Positions 58,709-64,000 of a stretch of DNA of 64,000 nucleotides are shown here, piece by piece. The first letter of the stretch is position 1. Each line of letters opens with the position of its first letter. Made by a program: the position numbers and the translations under genes. The DNA is taken from assembly GCF_004011695.2 (NCBI RefSeq), contig NC_082412.1, positions 806,001 through 870,000 on the forward strand, given 5' to 3'. The stretch comes from Ascochyta rabiei (taxonomy: Eukaryota > Ascomycota > Dothideomycetes > Pleosporales > Didymellaceae). Under the pieces are notes generated by a model that was given only the letters and a program-made list of their open reading frames with translations, made no database searches and had not been told where the DNA came from.

Positions 58709-61700
58709 GGGGCGAGAAAGTGGAAGAGAAGTTTCTTGTGTATAGTCTTTGATAATTTTGTTTGGTGCGATTACTGCATCTGAAGAGCTATAAGCAAGAT
58801 ACCCCTTAAGGCAGCGAATAAAAAGATCCATGAGAGCAATACGAACTTTTTGACCGATATTCTAGATGCCTGGTACTGTGCAGTCAACTATGAGTGTGAA
58901 ATAAGCAAATAGGTCGCTTTGTATGGACGATCCGCTACCGCCTCCTGAAGATTGCATTTGATCCCGCCTTTCTCTCTCTCGATCTTGTATACACTGGGCA
59001 CGAGAGCCCAGGAGCTCCGGATTCACAACTGGATGCATTGAGATGCTTTGACACCAAGAAAATATTGTATTCAAATCTACTGCTGTTTTCCGAGAAAGAC
59101 GTTGCGTGGTACGGGATTCCACTTGTATCTCTCTACTCGCTGGGGCAGGTCTCTACCCAGTACATACAACACTCGCATACACATTGATTTTCCTCCGCTT
59201 CTTGCTCTGCAAGCAGCATGCAGCAACAAGCCACTATAAGTAATTGCATTCGGGCGCAAAGCTCAGCTGATGTGACATTCAGATCATTCAGCCACTGCCC
59301 TCGCGGTCTTGCCCATTGAAAGCTTCACCATCAACCTCCGCAGAGACCATACCCACTGGCTGCCAATCATACGCTGTCTCGGTCTGCTTTCCGACGCCCT
59401 CATCGGCAGCGGTGTATCATATCCTTCTAGAACGGGGTTTTGATCGAGGTTCTTGAAGCCCACATACACCATCTGTTTCACGGGTCTAAGAGATGCTAGG
59501 ACAGGTCTATGCCATTCTGAAGGCTGAAAAAAAGACGTCTGGGAGCATATATGGAGTCACTGTGAGGGTGCCGATCGCACGGTTGAGGATGACAAGGGCA
59601 TGGTTATAGTACGTACTGTGGATTGCGTTTGTACCAGAAACTCTGCAATGAGTGCTCACGAGTGCGATATACACTTACGAGGTAGGTCCTTCGTTTCATT
59701 CTGAACCAACTGGATCGATTCGTGCCAACAACATGCAGGAGCAAGCTGAAGAGCACTTTATCTTTATCTCATTAGGACGATTTAGCAACCCGTTGGCTTT
59801 CGAACTGGACAGTAAATTACACTCATCGCAGAGAGCTGTCTGGATGCATGGGATACCGAAGAAAGCGCAATTCTGGAAGTAATAGACCAAACGCAGATGG
59901 CGTCCTTGTGGTGCCGCAGTGATTGGAATTGAAGTACTCGACGCAAATAAGCGTTTGTTCGATGCCTTGAGTGGATTAGAGATCGTTGTCAGTAGCATTC
60001 CTAGAAGTCGGCCAAAAGCCTCTCGGCATTGACAACGCTGGTGCCAACCGCAGCACGACTTCAGTTGGTGCTTTGTGTGTGCGAATGGTAATCGTGCTTC
60101 ACTTCCTTAGCACAAGTTTGTGCGGCATCCGGGTGGTCTTGACGCGTAAGGCTTTTATGATTCGGCATCAGGATATGCCGATCGCAAGTCGAAACGATTC
60201 TCGTCCACTTGTTGCCGGCTTCTGGAAGATTTGCAATCCGCGACTGTTCCGTTTCGTTCCTCAGGTACCGAGCGCCTGGGAATTCAGGACCATGTTTGAG
60301 GCATGCGGGCAGTGAGCTTGCATAATGCGGGTTGGCGAGGTGTAACGAGAAAGTGAGCCAAGCGGTGTGTTTGGCTTTTCCATGTTATCACAAGTCTGCG
60401 CACGCTGAAGAGGAACATGTCATGTCCAAATGGCGAGGACGATGATCTTTAGCTTGTCATGAAGGATCAAAACGCTTCTAGCCAGCTTTGTTCGGATCCT
60501 CCTGCAGCAGGCAACCAGGATGATTTGTATGGCGAAGCGAAGCTTGCATCTGCAGCTGCTGAATCTGGGACGTGCTTCCTTTCCCAACTCAAGCAATACC
60601 ATGCATCTGCAAGCACGGATTGTGGCTTGGACGGCGGTTTGCGGCAGAGCAGTCTCAACGTCCTCGCCCATGGTAAGTGCGGCCCTTGCAAGAATCACGA
60701 CGACGCGAACGCGATGTTTATGAACATCAACCTGTGATCGACGAATCCAACAGTGGAACCTCCAGGCGGAGTTGCGTTCCATGCTGGATGCGAGACGTCA
60801 TTGCAAGAGCTGTGTTCCAGGTTGTTTTGGATCGCCGAGGTAGCGAGGTATCAGGCATCCGTGTAAAAAACACCCCACCGAACATGATGGCAAGATTCTC
60901 ACGATTGTTTTCGGGCGAAACTGCATAAAGACCCGTGCCGAATGAGGAAGGATGGCCTAGCCCACGGCGGTGAGTGACGGCGACACGGCACATCTGGAAG
61001 CATAGAGAGTGTGCCTGGCAGAGTGCCGTGTGAGAAGTAAAGAGCTGCGCCTCACCTTTTGGGGAAACCCACCAAGTCCTCCTCAGGACATGGACGGCAA
61101 TAGGATGAGAAAGAAGTGTTGGATTGATGCCTTACGCCTGGTTTGTTAGTGGCCGTGCCACGATGGCATTGATTGGCTACTTGCCCGGCTCAGCCACCTC
61201 GACGAGGCTCTGTACGCCCTGAATCTCCGCCAAACAGTCACCGGCTGTGCTCACAACTCGATGATTCTGGCCTTGCAACATCAGTATGGTACCGACGTAT
61301 AGATACGGCGTGCGCTGCGAGAGGCGAACGCTTGAATTCGTCCGCTCGCATTCGCATCTTTGGAGCTCTAGAACTGCGTCACCATGGCGATCCGCCAACG
61401 CAAGCCAACGAATGTTCTCCTCAGCTTCAAGGTGCTTCATTTTGTCAGCCAGCTTCGTCGACGTGCTAGGCCACGTGTGCAAAGAGGCTCCGACGATGAT
61501 CCCCAGCTTGTCAATGGGCTCTCTACCAGCCGAAAGGCGCTGAGACGATTTTCCGAAGGGTTGTCCCGACTTGGGGCCCGCAACGCAACGCAGCCGCAGC
61601 ATATTGCCAATCGCATCTGCAAGTGCCGCAAGGACAACCAAAAGCCGTTTAGCCCGACGCTCAGGCTACGTACGTTGGGCTTGGACGGCTTCGATCGCTC

Positions 61701-61780
61701 AAACGAATCTGGGGAGGAGGTGCAACAGTACGTCGAAAGACGCTTCCGTTTGGTTTCATCCACTAAGCCTCCGGCGTAGC
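58709..61780. other. Intergenic region, no supported gene
   Basis: About 3.1 kb with overlapping frames on both strands up to 154 codons and no recognisable motif. The right end (about 61,384-61,760) has competing frames on both strands and could hold a 5' exon or leader of the zinc-finger gene, but I found no splice pair that joins them in frame. Confidence 0.45.
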
Positions 61781-64000
61781 ATGCTTGGTTCTGTCGACGA
61801 GAGGCTCAGTCCTACAGGAGAGACCTTGTCGGCAACCGCGAGCGACAACAAGCTCTTTCTCAAACACGTCAATACGTCGATCTTGGACGGTTGCTCCTTG
61901 AACGACATCGTACGATTACTGGTGACGGCCCACGATGCCATTAACACGCTGTCGTACTGCCGTTTGCAGTTTAGTGACAACTGGCTAGCGGCACAAGGCC
62001 GAGATTTTGGACTCAACATAGACGAGGTTTTTGTTGCAAATTACGAGCACTTGCTTCTGCGACTTCAAGCCGAGCTCATTGAAGCACTGGAGCGCAAAGC
62101 TCTTGATGAGCTTCAGCAGGGTGGGCATGACAAGAAGCAGCAAAGGCTCCTGAGTTGGTTCACAGAATTCGCCGAGAAGCCACGACCACTCAGCACCTCG
62201 TTCCCATGGACCATTAAGCCGTCGCTAGCTGTGTTGTGGGGTGTAAGCTCATTCTTGAATCTTGCTGGACTCTGAGGATCCAGACGCTGACTTGAGGTCT
62301 ACCAGGTCTGTTGGATGTTTTACAACTCTTCTGGCACCTCATCTGCGGGCACCGAAGGTAGCAACGACCGCGTACCAGGATCTCGTGTGCTCCAGCACCT
62401 CGATGTTCCATGGGATGCTCCAGGATCGTCTGAATGTAGGTTTCGCATTTTGCGTTCGCATCTCCATGAGGTTGTTTCAGTCACTGACTAGTCAGACTTC
62501 CGCTTTGGCCTGGAGTTGATTGGCTTACAGCCACAACCCACAGCGCAGCAGCTAACTGGCGACGATTTGACAGTGGGGCCTGGGAGTGATGTGTTCGAAG
62601 CACGAAACGCGGATCACTGGTCGCCCGAATGGCAACCATTTGAATCTAGGCATCCGAGCCTTACATATGCCCAGCTGTCGCCGATTGGCTCGTGGGCGCC
62701 TACAGCACCGCCCAATATCCCAGGTACGGACTAGCCGCATTGACTCACACTTCCTACCTCGACAACAACCTGGTTTCAGCCTGCAGTCGTTCGCAGCTAA
62801 CGTGCAGTCAGGCCAAAGTACTTATGCTTGGGCTGCCCATCAGCAGTACCCCATAAATCCCATTAATAATTACTTACCTCAGAATCCAGGCGCTCTAGCA
62901 CTCACGGCGTTTGCGCAGCAGCTTAGCCCCAACAGCCTTGACCAGTCTCGGCAGCTTCCGTACTCTTCTTTGCCACAGCATAGTCCGCGTCATCTGGCAA
63001 ACCCTCCCCAGACTCCAAGCATTCGAGTCACCGGAACAGCGGGAACGGGAGACGAGGCCTTTGCTCCGCCACATTCGGATTTCGCGGCCTGGAACTATAT
63101 ATCACCCTCCTCAGGCCCGCCACGAAACAGCAACAGCAGTACAAATTTCGACTTGTTCAACATGGGAAACACTTTGCCACCTGTCAACGTACCATCGATA
63201 CAGCTGCCGCAGGATTACAACAAGCACCAGCGTTCACATTCAATGAACTCGAACCCGGATCTGCCCACTCCGGTTAGTATGTCAGGACCTCACTCTGCTC
63301 TGCCATCACCCATTCGTGAGCAGAGAACAACAATGTCGAGCCCACACGCCCATGCACGACAACTCTCCGAGGAAGTTTCTTCACAAGATGAGCATGACGG
63401 ATCGCTGCGGAAGAACAACGCCTATAAACGTGCCGAGGAGCCACCGCGCAACCAGGAAGCAAAGATGGTCTGCAAGCACCAAGAATGTTCTGGTCTCACC
63501 TTCGACCGAAAGTGTGAATGGAGGTAAGCGAAGTAGCATCATCAATACCAAGACCTCTGTCTAACGTGCATCTACAGCAAACACATGGACAAACATGACC
63601 GACCCTACAAGTGTCTCGTCAAGGGATGTGAGAAACTGCAAGGCTTCACCTACAGCGGTGGTCTCTTGCGCCACGAGCGCGAAGTACACAAGATGCACGG
63701 TGGAACTAAGAAGTCCCTCTTCTGCCCTTTCACGGATTGCAAGCGTAGCTCTGGCGCTGGCTTCACGCGGAAGGAAAATCTCGCTGAACACATCCGTCGC
63801 GTACACCGTAGGACGAGCATGTCAGCCGACATGCACGGTTTGGTGATTCGACGTGAAACCTTGGAACGCTCACCAACCGTTGAGAGCCGTCAGGCCTCTG
63901 AGTCACCCTATGTCCGCAACCTCGAGTATCGTGAAAGCGAGGAGCCTTCGCTCAAGCGGAAACGAGTCACCGACTCCGTCCTGTCTGATCGCGCTGATGA
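61781..64000 (+). CDS. C2H2 zinc-finger protein, 3' end beyond the window
   Basis: Five exons are in view: 61,781-62,242; 62,306-62,435; 62,496-62,723; 62,797-63,523; 63,578 to beyond 64,000. Introns are 63, 60, 73 and 54 bp, and all phases agree. Residues 1-154 form a helical domain I do not recognise, rich in Leu and Glu. Residues ~155-495 are Gln/Ser/Pro/Asn-rich and disordered, as in activation regions. Three fingers follow: C499, C504, H518, H522; C528, C533, H548, H553; C565, C570, H587, H592, all with C-x4-C spacing. After them comes a basic Lys-Arg-Lys-Arg stretch that may be a nuclear signal. Probably a sequence-specific transcription factor. The start at 61,781 is the first in-frame ATG of exon 1. 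The acceptor of intron 3 (62,796) was chosen by phase and is less sure. Confidence 0.82.

Noticed and set aside
61177..61641. Up to 154-codon open frame on the minus strand upstream of the zinc-finger gene
   Set aside because: Its start is a non-ATG codon, no family is recognised, and plus-strand frames over the same bases look equally plausible.

Overview
This window comes from a filamentous ascomycete (Pezizomycotina; a Dothideomycete such as one of the Pleosporales is my inference). The right third carries genes with short GT-AG introns of 47-73 bp, a group I G-alpha subunit and a CFEM-domain protein. The left two thirds is a transposon block degraded by C-to-T mutation that looks like repeat-induced point mutation (RIP). 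The two compartments meet at about 43.0 kb.

Transposon block (1-43,004). It is a nest of at least three families of Ty3/Gypsy-type chromoviruses, called A, B/C and D here, plus one pogo/Fot1-type DNA transposon. D is the oldest layer: D3 (1-310 plus 7,432-8,197), D2 (21,954-23,397 plus 30,520-34,678, with its 3' end now at 8,198-8,837), the D1 fragment (17,341-19,108) and LTR remnants. Into D went A1 (311-7,431, +) and A2 (23,398-30,519, -), each flanked by a perfect 5-bp target duplication, and B (8,838-17,133, -) and C (34,679-42,911, +). The pogo element (19,614-21,460) has ~99-bp terminal inverted repeats, a TA duplication and a DD35D transposase remnant. No intact transposon gene survives. 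Reverse-transcriptase and chromodomain motifs can still be read through stops created at TGG codons.

Structural history. B and C each have mismatched flanks, but their target duplications match crosswise. Flipping 17,134-34,678 back restores both duplications and rejoins D2 to its 3' end. This reads as a recorded inversion by recombination between inverted B and C. B and C are identical in every stretch I compared across a ~6.06-kb core, with no net indel, while both ends are several percent diverged. The mutations are concentrated in pyrimidine-C-purine contexts (TCA, CCA, TCG, CCG), and other contexts are spared.

Gene-rich arm (43,051-64,000). In order: IBA57, a mitochondrial Fe-S assembly factor (-); a PTM1-like seven-transmembrane protein (-); NCS2/CTU2 for tRNA thiolation (+), divergent from PTM1; a short-chain dehydrogenase gene broken by two single-base losses (+); a G-alpha subunit with four exons (-); a CFEM-domain single-pass membrane protein (+); and a C2H2 zinc-finger protein with five exons in view that runs off the right edge (+). 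Long intergenic stretches at 49.3-51.5, 52.7-56.4 and 58.7-61.8 kb show no gene I can support. The genes are unrelated housekeeping or signalling genes and do not form a cluster.
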